Below, piece by piece: positions 8,983-21,797 of a stretch of 42,347 bases of DNA. Where the stretch lies: positions 1 through 42,347 of the forward strand of contig CAINGB010000027.1 of assembly GCA_903848275.1 (NCBI GenBank). The letters are read 5' to 3'. Below the pieces are notes generated by a model, which ran no database searches, was not told where the DNA came from, and saw nothing but the letters and a program-made list of their open reading frames with translations. Both the position numbers and the translations under genes were made by a program. This DNA comes from Candidatus Uhrbacteria bacterium. Lineage in GTDB: Bacteria > Patescibacteriota > Patescibacteriia > UBA9934. Positions within the stretch are counted from its first letter, which is position 1. Each line of letters opens with the position of its first letter.

Positions 8983-10059
8983 ATGCCAAAAGTCGCCATC
9001 ATCTGGGTCTGCTACGGCAACCTCAAACACTTGCCGGAAGTCGTCGCCTCCTGGGCTGCTTTGTCATATCCTCGCGAATTACTCACCATCTACATCATCC
9101 CCGCCGCCTCACCTGACGGCATTGCCTCCGTCATCACCTCCGGCGTCCTGCCACGTTCCGGCAAAGACCTACCAAAAATCGTCATCATCAACGCTCCCAA
9201 CCGTGGCTTTGCGGCTAATTATAATCTCGGCATCACAGCTGCCCTCAAGGACGGTGCCGACTACGTCTACCTCCAAAACGGCGACCTCCGTCTCACGCCT
9301 CGCACTATCAACGAAGTCGTGTCGCTCGCCAAGACCTCGCCCCTCATCGGCAGCGTCCAATCCCTCGTTTGCTACTGGCATGACGAGGCTAAGGTCAACA
9401 CCTCGGGCTGTATGGTCCACCCCGCTGGTTATGCTTTTGCTCGCGACAACGGCCGCCTCAGGGCCGACCTCGACCTCCGCCGCGGCGAAGAAATCACCTA
9501 TTCCTCCGGTGCCGCCGTCCTCTTCAGCGCCGCAGCTCTGGCCAAAGTCGGCCTACTCGAAGAAGGCTTTTTCATGTACCACGAAGACGTCGAGCTTGGC
9601 CTGCGCCTCCGCATCGCCGGTTACCAGAACGTCCTCGCCCCGTCGTCGCTCGTCTACCACGACTACGTTTTCTCGGGCCGTACGCCGCAAAAATTTGCTT
9701 GGATGGAATTGTATCGCTGGCTTGTTATTCTCGCCTATTATCGCCTTCCGACCATCATCTTGCTCACGCCATTCTTACTCGCCGTCGAACTCGGTTCTTG
9801 GCTCCTCGCTGCTCGTGGCGCTGGTCTCGCCGGAAAATGGTACGCCTATCGCGAACTTATCAAGCCTCGCACTTGGAAACTTTGGTTTACCATGCGCCGT
9901 CGAGCTCAATCTCTGCGCACCGTTCCCGATCGCGCTTACCTTAAATTCTTTACCGGCAAAATTGAAGGCCAGGAAATATCCTCGCCTCTCATCGACAACT
10001 TCATCAACCCCATAGTCGACGCCATTTGGCGCACGCTGCGTTTACTAATTATATGGTAG
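8983..10059 (+). CDS. Family 2 glycosyltransferase (rhamnosyltransferase-like)
   Basis: IIWVCYGN, NAPNRGFAANYNLGI, EEGFFMYHEDVELGLRLRIAGY. Confidence 0.87.
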   Translation: MPKVAIIWVCYGNLKHLPEVVASWAALSYPRELLTIYIIPAASPDGIASVITSGVLPRSGKDLPKIVIINAPNRGFAANYNLGITAALKDGADYVYLQNGDLRLTPRTINEVVSLAKTSPLIGSVQSLVCYWHDEAKVNTSGCMVHPAGYAFARDNGRLRADLDLRRGEEITYSSGAAVLFSAAALAKVGLLEEGFFMYHEDVELGLRLRIAGYQNVLAPSSLVYHDYVFSGRTPQKFAWMELYRWLVILAYYRLPTIILLTPFLLAVELGSWLLAARGAGLAGKWYAYRELIKPRTWKLWFTMRRRAQSLRTVPDRAYLKFFTGKIEGQEISSPLIDNFINPIVDAIWRTLRLLIIW

Positions 10060-11159
10060 ACGCCAAGCCCATCTCATCATCTTTGCAGGTGGCGCAAATC
10101 GTCGCCGTTTACCCGCCATATCGTGGCGGTCTCGGCACCGTCGCCGCGGAATATACTCGTCGTTTAATCGAAGCGGGGGATTCGGTCACCGTTTTTACGC
10201 CAGACTACGCGAGTAAGTGGGCGCTCAAATGGGGCAAAGCCGCTGTCATGTTTTCCTTGCTCTGGCGCCTCCGCGGTTTTGACGTCATCCATTTACACTA
10301 TCCTTTTTACGGCAGCGACCTCTTCGTCGTCCTCGCCTCGATCGTCTGGCGTATTCCACTCGTCGTCACTTACCACATGACGGCCCAAGCCAGCGGCCTC
10401 CTCGGCCTCATCTTCCGTGTTCATCGCCTTCTCATCGAGCCACTAATCCTCTGGCGCGCCAGTAAAATTCTCGTCAGCTCTACCGAATACGGCCGTCGTG
10501 CCAGACTCGACGAACGTAAAATGATGGTCATGCCCTTCGGCGTCGACACGACTCGCTTCACCCCCGGCCGCGACGACGCCTTCCGCGCCCTGCATCACAT
10601 TGATACTGACGCCACTGTCATCCTCTTTGTCGGCGGCCTCGACGCCAATCACTACTTCAAAGGCCTCGACGTTCTGCTGACTTCGCTCCCAACCCTCGTC
10701 GACGACCCAACTTGGCAGCTCGTCATTGTCGGCAGCGGGGAACTGCAGCCCTCCTTCGTCGAACAATCTCACAGACTCGGCCTGGCCACCCGCGTCCACT
10801 TCGTTGGTTCCGTCCCATTTGCGGATCTCCCTCGCGCCTACCGTGCCGCGGACCTCCACGTTCTCCCTTCCATCAACAGTTCGGAAGCCTTCGGTATAGT
10901 CACTATCGAAGCCGCTGCTAGTGGCCTGCCTTCCATCGTTACAGATCTCCCTGGCGTCAGGACCGTCGTTATCCCGCACGAAACTGGCCTCATCGTCGCC
11001 CCAAATGACGCCGACGCCTTAGCTCGCGCCCTCCGCGAACTGCTCGAGCCGGACGGTCGCCGTGAACTCATGGGTGCCGCCGCTCGCGTTCGGGCCGAAA
11101 AGGAGTACGATGCAGTTACCCTTATCGAATCCCTCCGCACGGTTTATCGCACTATCTAG
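10053..11159 (+). CDS. Family 4 (GT-B) glycosyltransferase
   Basis: YPPYRGGLGTVAAEY N-terminus; SEAFGIVTIEAAASGLPSIVTDLPGV donor site. Confidence 0.88.
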   Translation: MVDAKPISSSLQVAQIVAVYPPYRGGLGTVAAEYTRRLIEAGDSVTVFTPDYASKWALKWGKAAVMFSLLWRLRGFDVIHLHYPFYGSDLFVVLASIVWRIPLVVTYHMTAQASGLLGLIFRVHRLLIEPLILWRASKILVSSTEYGRRARLDERKMMVMPFGVDTTRFTPGRDDAFRALHHIDTDATVILFVGGLDANHYFKGLDVLLTSLPTLVDDPTWQLVIVGSGELQPSFVEQSHRLGLATRVHFVGSVPFADLPRAYRAADLHVLPSINSSEAFGIVTIEAAASGLPSIVTDLPGVRTVVIPHETGLIVAPNDADALARALRELLEPDGRRELMGAAARVRAEKEYDAVTLIESLRTVYRTI

Positions 11160-11162
11160 CTT

Positions 11163-12374
11163 ATGAAAATCGGCATTATAACTAATCTTTACCCACCTTA
11201 CGCTCGTGGCGGCGCCGAAAACGTCATCGTCCGTACCGTCGGCCAGCTCATTGCCATGGGGCACGACGTCTTTGTCATCACCGGCCAACCCAAGCGCGCG
11301 GGCGTTACCAAACTTGTCCTCGATTGTTCGTCTACGGAGCGTACCTATCGCTTTTTTCCACCCAACTTTTATTTCACCCTCGACGACTATAAAAACCCCT
11401 GGCCAATCCGTTTGCTCTGGCACATCGTCGACGCTTTTTCGCCAATTCCCGGTAACATTGTCGGCAGTATTTTGGACGACGAAAAGCCCGACCTCGTCAT
11501 GACGCATAACCTCAAAGGTCTCGGTCTCACTATTCCGGCCGCTATCCAAAGCCGCGGCATCCCGCATCTCCATGTTCTCCACGACCTTCAACTTGTCATT
11601 CCCTCTGGCCTCCTCATTGCCGGCAAAGAATACCTGCTCACTTACGCCAAGCCTTTCTACGCCGTTTATCGGGCTATTTGCCGGTGGCGTCTGGGTCATC
11701 CTGGTCTCGTCGTTTCGCCTTCGCAATTTATTGTCGACCAGTACACTCACTACGGCTTCTTCAAAGGCATTCCGTTCGTCATGCAGCCCAACCCGACGCC
11801 GAACTTTCACCAGGTTCACCGCGCCGAACGTTTGGGCGGCCCACTTAAATTACTCTTTGTCGGCCAGTTGACGACCCATAAAGGTATCGAATTCCTGCTC
11901 GACACCTTCGCTAAAGTTCCCGGCGAAACTCAGTTGCTCATTGTTGGCGAAGGGCCCCTCACCGATTTCGTGAAAGAGCGGGCGGAGAAAGACTCGCGGA
12001 TTATTCACATGGGCTATATGGTGCCCGACGAGTTGATGAAATGCTATAGCGTGGCCGACGCCCTAGTTGTACCCTCACTCTGTTACGAAAACTCACCGAC
12101 CGTCATTTACGAGGCCTTGCATGCTGGTGTTCCGGTACTCGCTTCCCGCATTGGTGGCGTCGGTGAACTAGTCCGCGAAGGGGACACCGGCTACCTCTTT
12201 GCCCCAGGCGTCGCCAGCGACCTCCTCCGTGTCATCGCCGAACTCGACAGCCGCAAGGACGACTTTGCCAAACGCCGTGACGAAATCGCGCGTAGCGTCG
12301 CCCCGTTCTCCCTCAACAAATACGCCGAACGCCTCCTCACGCTGGCCGCGCACATCATGCCGGAGAAAAAGTAA
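11163..12374 (+). CDS. Family 4 (GT-B) glycosyltransferase
   Basis: NLYPPYARGGAENVIVRTV; ENSPTVIYEALHAGVPVLASRIGGVGELV. Confidence 0.88.
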   Translation: MKIGIITNLYPPYARGGAENVIVRTVGQLIAMGHDVFVITGQPKRAGVTKLVLDCSSTERTYRFFPPNFYFTLDDYKNPWPIRLLWHIVDAFSPIPGNIVGSILDDEKPDLVMTHNLKGLGLTIPAAIQSRGIPHLHVLHDLQLVIPSGLLIAGKEYLLTYAKPFYAVYRAICRWRLGHPGLVVSPSQFIVDQYTHYGFFKGIPFVMQPNPTPNFHQVHRAERLGGPLKLLFVGQLTTHKGIEFLLDTFAKVPGETQLLIVGEGPLTDFVKERAEKDSRIIHMGYMVPDELMKCYSVADALVVPSLCYENSPTVIYEALHAGVPVLASRIGGVGELVREGDTGYLFAPGVASDLLRVIAELDSRKDDFAKRRDEIARSVAPFSLNKYAERLLTLAAHIMPEKK

Positions 12375-12378
12375 CCTA

Positions 12379-12416
12379 ACAAAAAATCCCTCGCACCAGG
12401 CGGGGGATTTTTTGAT
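12379..12416. terminator. Bidirectional terminator between convergent GT4 gene and rpmB
   Basis: AAAAAATCCCTCGCACCAGGCGGGGGATTTTTTG. Confidence 0.8.
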
Positions 12417-12421
12417 CTTGT

Positions 12422-12652
12422 TTAGGAGATGAGGTCGTTGATATCCATCGTCTTACCTTCGCGAGCCCACTTCATCAGGGTCTTGAGGCCACGGGTGCTG
12501 ATGACTACCTTTTGCTTGTTGCCGCTGACCGGGTTGATGATGGTGCGGTTCTGCAAGTTTGGCATCTGGCGACGCTTGGTCTTTTGATTGCTGTGGCTGA
12601 CATTATTGCCAGTTAATGGGGTTTTGCCGGTTACGGCGCAGACTTTCGACAT
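12422..12652 (-). CDS. rpmB: 50S ribosomal protein L28
   Basis: [34 protein letters not shown]. Confidence 0.93.
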   Translation of the reverse strand: MSKVCAVTGKTPLTGNNVSHSNQKTKRRQMPNLQNRTIINPVSGNKQKVVISTRGLKTLMKWAREGKTMDINDLIS

Positions 12653-12749
12653 AATAGGGGACTATTGGTTGGCTGAAATATGGCCGAACTGTACCCGAAA
12701 GGTCATTTTTTGGCAAGTGTTGGGGATAAGGTGCTATACTACCCTCAGT

Positions 12750-14105
12750 ATGGGGGAAAAACAGGGGGACGGGGGCATAGCCCACGTAGTTGCGGTTAAT
12801 ATGGGTTATGGGCACGAACGCCCAGCCCACGCTTTGCGTTGCCTAGCCGTCGGCGGGGAAGTCATCATCGCCAACGACTATCCTGGCATTCCGGACGCGG
12901 ACAGAGCCCTGTGGCACACCACCCAAACCTGGTACGAGCGCATTTCACGCCTCAGCGCCTTGCCCCTCGTCGGCCAAGTCGCCTTCAAACTCTTCGACCA
13001 AATCCAACACATCCCCGAGTTTTACCCCCGCCGCGACCTCTCCGCCCCGTCGCTCGAAGTCCGCGAGCTGGCCATGATTATTCGCAGCCGCGGTTTTCTC
13101 AAGCACCTCATTGATCGCCTCGCCCACAATCCCAAGCCGCTCATCACTACCTACTTCGCCGTCGCCATGGCCGCGGAGGAATTCGCTTATCCGGCGGACA
13201 TTTACCTCCTCGTGACCGACGCTGACATGAATCGCGTTTGGGCCCCCGTCCACCCCAAAAAAAGTCGCATCAAATACTTTGCCCCCACGGGCCGTGTGGC
13301 CGAGCGCCTCAAGCTCTACGGTATTCGCGAGTCACAAATCCACCTGACCGGCTATCCATTGCCGCGCGAAGCTATTGGCGGTCTCGAACCCATCATACTC
13401 AAGGCCGACCTCGCTCGTCGTCTTTGCAACCTTGATCCTCAAGGCGTTTTTGCCGAGCACGCCAGTCACATGCTGGAAGCAACCCTCGACGCGAAAACCT
13501 GCCGTCGGGCCAGCGGTCGAGCATCTAAAATCTCCCTCACCTTTGCTATTGGCGGCGCCGGTGCCCAGCGAGAAATTGGCATCACCATTGCCAAGAGTCT
13601 CGCCTCGGCAATTCTTGATGGTCGCATTCGCCTCAACCTAGTGGCTGGTACTCGTCCCGAGGTCGCTGAATATTTCCGGGTACACCTTATGAAACTTGGC
13701 TTAGCCTCTGCTCTCAAGAGTGGGGGAGTCCGCATTATCTTGGCGGACAGTCGGGCCGCCTATTTTGCCGCCTTTAACAAACTCATGCAGGAAACGGACA
13801 TTTTGTGGACCAAACCGAGTGAACTGGCTTTCTACACTGGTCTCGGGCTGCCCGTCATTATCGCTCCAACCGTCGGCAGCCAGGAAGACTTTAATCGTCG
13901 GTGGTTGACGCAAATCGGCGGTGGTATAGACCAGTTGGATCCGCGCTATACTCATGAATGGTTATTTGACTGGATCAACGCCGGCGCCCTGGCTCGGGCC
14001 GCTTGGCTCGGCTTCATTGACGCCCCAACTCACGGCGCCTACCGGATTGAAGACATTGTCCTCGGTCGGCCAAACTCCATCCACGCCTTGCCTAGTATCA
14101 TCTAA
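12750..14105 (+). CDS. Hypothetical GT-B/MGDG-synthase-like protein
   Basis: GYGHERPAHALR N-terminal motif; PTGRVAERLKLYGIRESQIHLTGYPL; ATG at 12750. Confidence 0.5.
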   Translation: MGEKQGDGGIAHVVAVNMGYGHERPAHALRCLAVGGEVIIANDYPGIPDADRALWHTTQTWYERISRLSALPLVGQVAFKLFDQIQHIPEFYPRRDLSAPSLEVRELAMIIRSRGFLKHLIDRLAHNPKPLITTYFAVAMAAEEFAYPADIYLLVTDADMNRVWAPVHPKKSRIKYFAPTGRVAERLKLYGIRESQIHLTGYPLPREAIGGLEPIILKADLARRLCNLDPQGVFAEHASHMLEATLDAKTCRRASGRASKISLTFAIGGAGAQREIGITIAKSLASAILDGRIRLNLVAGTRPEVAEYFRVHLMKLGLASALKSGGVRIILADSRAAYFAAFNKLMQETDILWTKPSELAFYTGLGLPVIIAPTVGSQEDFNRRWLTQIGGGIDQLDPRYTHEWLFDWINAGALARAAWLGFIDAPTHGAYRIEDIVLGRPNSIHALPSII

Positions 14106-14123
14106 TAGGCTAGACTCTGGTCT

Positions 14124-14804
14124 ATGCTTAGCAAAGCTCAAGAAAGAATCCTCCGCGAATTACAGCTCAAAAAAGGCCGCCGTGAACGCGGTATGTTTAT
14201 CATTGAAGGCGAAAAGTTCGTCCGCGAGGCCAAAAACCTGGTGGAATTCACTTTTACGCCTAAAGATACCAACCAATTCCGCGAATACGTTAGCACGGAA
14301 AATCCGCAAACTACGGCCGCCGTCGCCAAAATTCCACATTTCACCCTCGACCAAGTTTTGGCTTTTGACACTGTGGTTGTGCTCGACGGTGTACAGGATC
14401 CAGGCAACGTCGGTACCGTTCTCCGCGCCTGTCTCGGCTTTCGTGCCGCCGTCATTCTCGTTGAATGCGCCGACGTCACCAACCCCAAAGCCGTGCGGGC
14501 CAGTACCAGCGCTTTACTTTACGTGCCGTGGGTAGAAATGAAGCGCGAAGAAGCTACGGAAGCCTTGCGTTCACTTGGCCGCAAAGTTTATCGCTTGGAG
14601 AACCGTCCACACTCCGTCACCTTGGACCATATCGGTCAGGGTAAAATCCTTCTCATCGCCGGCAACGAAGGCTCGGGCATCTCCCTTGCCCTCACCGGAA
14701 CATCGGTTAAAATCAGCCATGAACGAGCCCTCGAGTCTCTCAACGTCGCCGTCGCTACCAGCCTTGTATTGCACGAGGTTTACCAAAAAAATATCGCCAA
14801 ATAA
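14124..14804 (+). CDS. TrmH/SpoU family RNA methyltransferase
   Basis: LDGVQDPGNVGTVLRACLGF, LLIAGNEGSGIS, LNVAVATSLVLHEV motifs. Confidence 0.92.
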   Translation: MLSKAQERILRELQLKKGRRERGMFIIEGEKFVREAKNLVEFTFTPKDTNQFREYVSTENPQTTAAVAKIPHFTLDQVLAFDTVVVLDGVQDPGNVGTVLRACLGFRAAVILVECADVTNPKAVRASTSALLYVPWVEMKREEATEALRSLGRKVYRLENRPHSVTLDHIGQGKILLIAGNEGSGISLALTGTSVKISHERALESLNVAVATSLVLHEVYQKNIAK

Positions 14805-14810
14805 GAAGGC

Positions 14811-14836
14811 CACCCCGATCGAGGTCGGAGTGGCAG
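14811..14836. terminator. Terminator-like hairpin
   Basis: GCCACCCCGA/TCGGAGTGGC stem between convergent genes. Confidence 0.55.
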
Positions 14837-14862
14837 GGGGGAGCCGCAGCTCCCAGAAACGA

Positions 14863-16632
<1,770 letters not shown>

Positions 16633-16687
16633 CTCATGTGGACAAGTCACACATTAAACCTTCTACTATGCTATAATTTAAGCATAG

Positions 16688-19600
16688 ATGTTATTGCTTG
16701 GTTCATGTAATAGGAGTATGAAGATTTGCGGTGGCGCTCTGGCTAAATTTCTTTTTGCGGCTGGTTTTTTGTTTGTCTTTTTTGTCAGTGCACACTCAGT
16801 TCAAGCGGCCACTTACACCGTCACCTCAACTGACGACGTGACGGACGACTGCACCTCGTTGACGCCTGCTGCTGGCTCATTACGTGAGGCTATTCTTGCG
16901 GCTAACGGTAACGCCGGTACCGATACAATTGATTTTAATGTCGCTTTAGCCGGAGCGACGCTAACGCTCGAATGCACGTTGCCTTTTATAACAGAAGCTA
17001 CTGTTATCGACGGCACTACGTTGACTAACGTGCAATCCGGGCCAGATATTACAATAGCTGGCAGTACAGTCTTTACCGCGATTATCGAGTTTTTGAATAC
17101 TGATTCGGGTAATGTTATTAAAGGCATCGCCATTAGCGGTGGCTATTACGGTATCTACGCTGTCGGTACGACCGGTATCACCATTGGCGGTAGTGCGGCC
17201 GGCACTGGGAACTGGGTCGACGGTGCCTACAATAGCGGCATTAAACTGGAGAACGATGCTAACTCTATCGTCCGGGGTAATACGGTTGGTGGCACGGTCG
17301 GTCAGATGGTTGGCATTAATGTTATCGGGAGTACTTCGCTAACAATGGGTGGCACTGGTGCTAATGACGGAAACGTCACTATTAACAATACCTTTGCCGG
17401 CATGGCTCTTTCTGGTGTGACCACAGTTCTCATTCAAGGAAATAAAACAGGTATCAAGGCCGACGGGCTTACTGCAGCGGCAAACCTGGGCTACGGTCTG
17501 TTTTTTGACGGCACAAACGACGGCGTGACTATCGGTGGAACTTCCGCTAGTGCAAGAAATATTATCTCCGGCAATACCAGTGTCGGGCTACTTATTGTCC
17601 AGGATAATAATACAAACATTCTTGTCGAAGGGAACTATTTTGGGACGAATGCTGCTGGCGATGCCGCCGTTCCTAACGGGGGAGTCGGTTTAGAGTCCAA
17701 TAGTGTGATCACTATCGGCGGTACAGCTGCTGGCGCAGGCAACGTTATTTCGGGAAATTCTGGAGCTCAGATTCTTTTAGCTAATGCCGGTGCTACTACT
17801 GAAGTCGCGAACGTCACCGGTTCCACCGTTCTTGGTAATATTATCGGCTTGAATGCTGCTGGAGATGCAATTATTGTGGGAAATGCGGGGTATGGAATTC
17901 AAATTCAAAATAGCAATAATATCATTGGTGGGAGTGCAGCCGGGGCTAGGAATATAATTTCCGGAAATACCTCACATGGCATTCTCATTTTTGGCAGTGG
18001 CTTGGTGACCGCGGGAAATGTGATTCAAGGGAATTTTATTGGGTTGAGTAAGGACGGAACAGCGGACCAAGGAAACGGATTGAATGGAATTAATATTAAT
18101 ACTGCTGCTCGTGAGACACAGATTGGTGGAACTGGCGTCGGGGAGGGTAATGTCATTTCTGGTAATACCGGTCACGGAATTCAAATCGAAAATTATGCCG
18201 GAACGGGCAACATTATTGAGGGCAATATCATTGGTTTAAGTAGTAATGCGACCGTTGCTTTGGGTAATACTGGCTATGGTATTGATGTTTCCTCGGATAG
18301 CAACACGGTCGGTGGCGTGACGACGGCGAGTAGAAACATTATTTGTAGCAATGTTGGCGGCGGTGTGATTGTGGCTGGTGATAGTTCCGATAATAACTCG
18401 ACAGGGAATATTATTGAGAATAATTACGTTGGGACAGCCGATGGTACAGATGATTTTGGCAATGATGGTCCAGGTATTGCGTTCGTGCAGAACGTTTATG
18501 GAAATAGTGTTCTAAAGAACATTGTTGTTGGAAATGGGGTTCATGGTATTTACATGGCGGAAGCTACGGTCCACGATATTACGGTACAAGGAAATTATAT
18601 TGGTGTCTTGGCAGACGGCTCAACCGCCCTTGGTAATACCAGCTCCGGTATCGTTGCCCAGGGAAATTCCATTATTGGAGGCACGGGTGTTGGCGAGGGG
18701 AATGTCATCGCAAACAATACAGATATTGGCATTCTGCTTGTTGGGAATGGGGGATCCACCGTGCTTGGGAACATGATTGGTGTGACGGCGGATGGTTCTA
18801 CGGACGCCGGTAATGGCAGTGACGGTATCCAGATTATTTCGAGTAATAATACTATTGGTGGTACGACTGCCAGTGCTAGGAATATTATTTCCGGAGGTGG
18901 GCGTTTGGGAATTTTTATTTATGGTGCCGCAGCAGCGGAGCATAATGTTGTACAGGGCAACTACATCGGCCTTAACGCGGCGGGAACATCAGCCATACCT
19001 AATGCGGAGCATGGGATATCGATTGTTGGGGCTTTGGCGTTGAACAATACTATCGGTGGAACGGTAGCCGGAGCAGGCAACGTGATTTCTGGAAATTCAG
19101 AAAGTGGTATAAATATTGAGGGCGACGGCGGAAGCGAGACAGTTGCGGGAAATTATTTTGGCTTAAACGCTGCCGGTACTGCGGCGATTGCCAACGCCAA
19201 CGCCGGCATTCGGATGAACTCGAGCAATAACATTATTGGTGGAACAGTTGCTGGCGCGCGGAATATTATTTCTGGAAATACTACTCAAGGTATTTTGATA
19301 TTTGGTACATCGGTGGGGAATACTTTTGAAGGAAACTATATCGGTACCAATGCCGCCGGCACGGCAGCTGTAGCGAATGGCGACGTGGGCATTTATGTTC
19401 TTAATGCTTCGACGGCTAATTTTATTGGTGTTGCGGGATACGGTAACGTTATTTCAGGGAATGCGACCAGAGGTATTCTTATCCAAGGTGACACCGCTGA
19501 CAACAATTCCATTCAAGGCAACATTGTCGGTCTTGGCGCCAACGGTTCAACCATCATTGGTAACGGAGCGGCGGGTATAGTCATTATCGGCGCTGACGGC

Positions 19601-21772
19601 ACGCTCATTGGTACCGCGAACTCTGCCACTGCTCGGAATGTTGTTTCAGGCAATTCGGATATTGGTATTTGGCTTTATTCTGACGTCACTGGCACGGTTG
19701 TCGCTGATAACTATATCGGTCTGGCCTCGGATGGCGCAACGGCCAAAGTAAACACAAGTTATGGCGTGCGCATCGAAGCTGCTTCTCCGTCCAACATCAT
19801 CGGCGGCACAGCTAATGGGGCTGGCAACACTATCAACGTCATCGATACCTCGAGCTGCGTTTACCTCACTGCTGACTCAGGTGATTACAATAATGTTCGT
19901 CACAACAACTGTTTGAATGAAGGTGCTACTATCATGAATATCACGCGCGACGGTACCAGCAATGAAAGTATCGCCACGCCAGCTATCACCTCATTGACGG
20001 CCACCACTTCCTACGTGGAGGGAACCTCAAGTACCGCCAGTGGTGCTGTCGACATCTTTGTTAATGGCTCTTACTCAACCTCGGTCGCAGCTGACGGTAG
20101 CGGCAATTGGAGTAAAGCCTTTAGTCTGGCCTCTGGCAGCAAGGTCTCAGCCTCAATCACTAACGGCACGCTCAGTACTTCCGCTACCTCCACTCCTCAA
20201 GTCACCGTCGCTGACGACGTCACCAATCCGGCAATTTCAGTTTTGAGCCCGGCCGACGGAGCGACTGGCGTCTCCGTGTCGGCAAATTTGGTCATTATGT
20301 TCTCGGAAGCGGTAACGGTCCAAACCGGCAACATCGTCATTAAAAAAACCTCGGATAATTCAACCGTCGAAACTATCGCCGTGACCGACGGCGCCAAAGT
20401 GACTGGCAGTGGTACTTCTACTATCACTATCAATCCGACAGTCACACTCGGTGCCTTGGTTGGTTACTACGTGCAAATTGCCGCGACAGCTTTTGACGAT
20501 CATTCAGGTAATAGTTACGCCGGTCTTGCCGACACCACGAGCTGGAACTTTACGACCACTGGCACCGCCGGGATTGTCGTAACCGAGTCGTCTGGAACTA
20601 CCGCTGTTGAAGAAGGTGGCATAACCGATTCTTACACGGTTGTCATGTCGACTGAACCAGCAGCCAACGTCGTCATTGCTATTGCTAGTACAACTGGGGA
20701 TACTTCAACCTCGCCCACCTCGCTGACCTTTACCATCGCCGACTGGGCTACACCACAAACCGTCACCGTCACGGCTGTCGACGACTCAATCCCCGAGATG
20801 CATGACTCGGATACCATTACTCACACCGTCACTTCCACCGATCCTAATTACAACGGCTTCTCGGTGGCCGCCGTGTCAGTCAGTATCGCCGACAGCGACC
20901 AGCACCACGGCTCAGCTCCCGTTGATCCACGAACTACCGAAGCTAAAACCATTACCGTAGTTACACCAGTTTCTGGCACCAACGTTCAAGCCAGGGCAAC
21001 CCTCAACGTCGCCTGGAATTATACCGGCATCATTCCCGTCACCAATATTTACCTTTCCACCGACGCCGGCGCTACCTGGACCAGGATGGTGAGCAATATC
21101 ACCAATAACGGTTCAACCAGTTTTACCGCTCCAGCCACAGCAACCTCTCACGCCATCGTCAAGGTTGAGGGGACTGATTTAGCTACAGTTCTAGCTACCG
21201 GCCTAAGTGCAGAATTCACCATCGTCTCGGTCGCTACTCCAGCCACACCGGTGACGGAAACTCCTACAACGCCAGCCGAAGTCAGCCCAGTCGCTACTGC
21301 ACCCGCCGCCCTTCAGCCAACCATGCTAGTTAAGCTGCCAGACGACGGAAACCTCGCCACTCAAGCCGACTCCTGCGTTTACTTTATCGGCACCGACGGT
21401 GCCCGGCATGCCTTCCCAAATCCTAAAGTTTACTTCACCTGGTATGGCAGCTTTACGAACGTTGTCATCGTCTCGGCTGAGACCATGGCTACTCTGCCAC
21501 TCGGTCACAACGTCACCTACAAGCCAGGCGCTATAATGGTCAAATTTGAATCATCACCTCAAGTTTACGCCGTTAGTCGTCACGCTGTTCTTATGCCAGT
21601 GACTAGTGAAGTAGTTGCGGCTAGACTCTACGGCTCAGCTTGGAACACCAAGATAGACGATATCTCAAGCGCCTTCTCCGCTGATTACACTATTTCTGCC
21701 ACCACAGCTGCAGCCGCCGACTTCTCGGCTGACGGTTTTGCTGACGTCCTGAGTCCTGACGATTCACTGTAG
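16688..21772 (+). CDS. Very large secreted parallel beta-helix protein with C-terminal Ig-like and surface-associated domains
   Basis: Signal/TM N-terminus; dozens of IIGG(T/S)xAGxxNxISGN..GI.I.G...xGNxIGxxxxG repeats; Ig-like and Calx-beta-like segments; alternative start 16718. Confidence 0.85.
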   Translation: MLLLGSCNRSMKICGGALAKFLFAAGFLFVFFVSAHSVQAATYTVTSTDDVTDDCTSLTPAAGSLREAILAANGNAGTDTIDFNVALAGATLTLECTLPFITEATVIDGTTLTNVQSGPDITIAGSTVFTAIIEFLNTDSGNVIKGIAISGGYYGIYAVGTTGITIGGSAAGTGNWVDGAYNSGIKLENDANSIVRGNTVGGTVGQMVGINVIGSTSLTMGGTGANDGNVTINNTFAGMALSGVTTVLIQGNKTGIKADGLTAAANLGYGLFFDGTNDGVTIGGTSASARNIISGNTSVGLLIVQDNNTNILVEGNYFGTNAAGDAAVPNGGVGLESNSVITIGGTAAGAGNVISGNSGAQILLANAGATTEVANVTGSTVLGNIIGLNAAGDAIIVGNAGYGIQIQNSNNIIGGSAAGARNIISGNTSHGILIFGSGLVTAGNVIQGNFIGLSKDGTADQGNGLNGININTAARETQIGGTGVGEGNVISGNTGHGIQIENYAGTGNIIEGNIIGLSSNATVALGNTGYGIDVSSDSNTVGGVTTASRNIICSNVGGGVIVAGDSSDNNSTGNIIENNYVGTADGTDDFGNDGPGIAFVQNVYGNSVLKNIVVGNGVHGIYMAEATVHDITVQGNYIGVLADGSTALGNTSSGIVAQGNSIIGGTGVGEGNVIANNTDIGILLVGNGGSTVLGNMIGVTADGSTDAGNGSDGIQIISSNNTIGGTTASARNIISGGGRLGIFIYGAAAAEHNVVQGNYIGLNAAGTSAIPNAEHGISIVGALALNNTIGGTVAGAGNVISGNSESGINIEGDGGSETVAGNYFGLNAAGTAAIANANAGIRMNSSNNIIGGTVAGARNIISGNTTQGILIFGTSVGNTFEGNYIGTNAAGTAAVANGDVGIYVLNASTANFIGVAGYGNVISGNATRGILIQGDTADNNSIQGNIVGLGANGSTIIGNGAAGIVIIGADGTLIGTANSATARNVVSGNSDIGIWLYSDVTGTVVADNYIGLASDGATAKVNTSYGVRIEAASPSNIIGGTANGAGNTINVIDTSSCVYLTADSGDYNNVRHNNCLNEGATIMNITRDGTSNESIATPAITSLTATTSYVEGTSSTASGAVDIFVNGSYSTSVAADGSGNWSKAFSLASGSKVSASITNGTLSTSATSTPQVTVADDVTNPAISVLSPADGATGVSVSANLVIMFSEAVTVQTGNIVIKKTSDNSTVETIAVTDGAKVTGSGTSTITINPTVTLGALVGYYVQIAATAFDDHSGNSYAGLADTTSWNFTTTGTAGIVVTESSGTTAVEEGGITDSYTVVMSTEPAANVVIAIASTTGDTSTSPTSLTFTIADWATPQTVTVTAVDDSIPEMHDSDTITHTVTSTDPNYNGFSVAAVSVSIADSDQHHGSAPVDPRTTEAKTITVVTPVSGTNVQARATLNVAWNYTGIIPVTNIYLSTDAGATWTRMVSNITNNGSTSFTAPATATSHAIVKVEGTDLATVLATGLSAEFTIVSVATPATPVTETPTTPAEVSPVATAPAALQPTMLVKLPDDGNLATQADSCVYFIGTDGARHAFPNPKVYFTWYGSFTNVVIVSAETMATLPLGHNVTYKPGAIMVKFESSPQVYAVSRHAVLMPVTSEVVAARLYGSAWNTKIDDISSAFSADYTISATTAAAADFSADGFADVLSPDDSL

Positions 21773-21797
21773 CTCTTTCGTGCTATAATCCTTGCAT

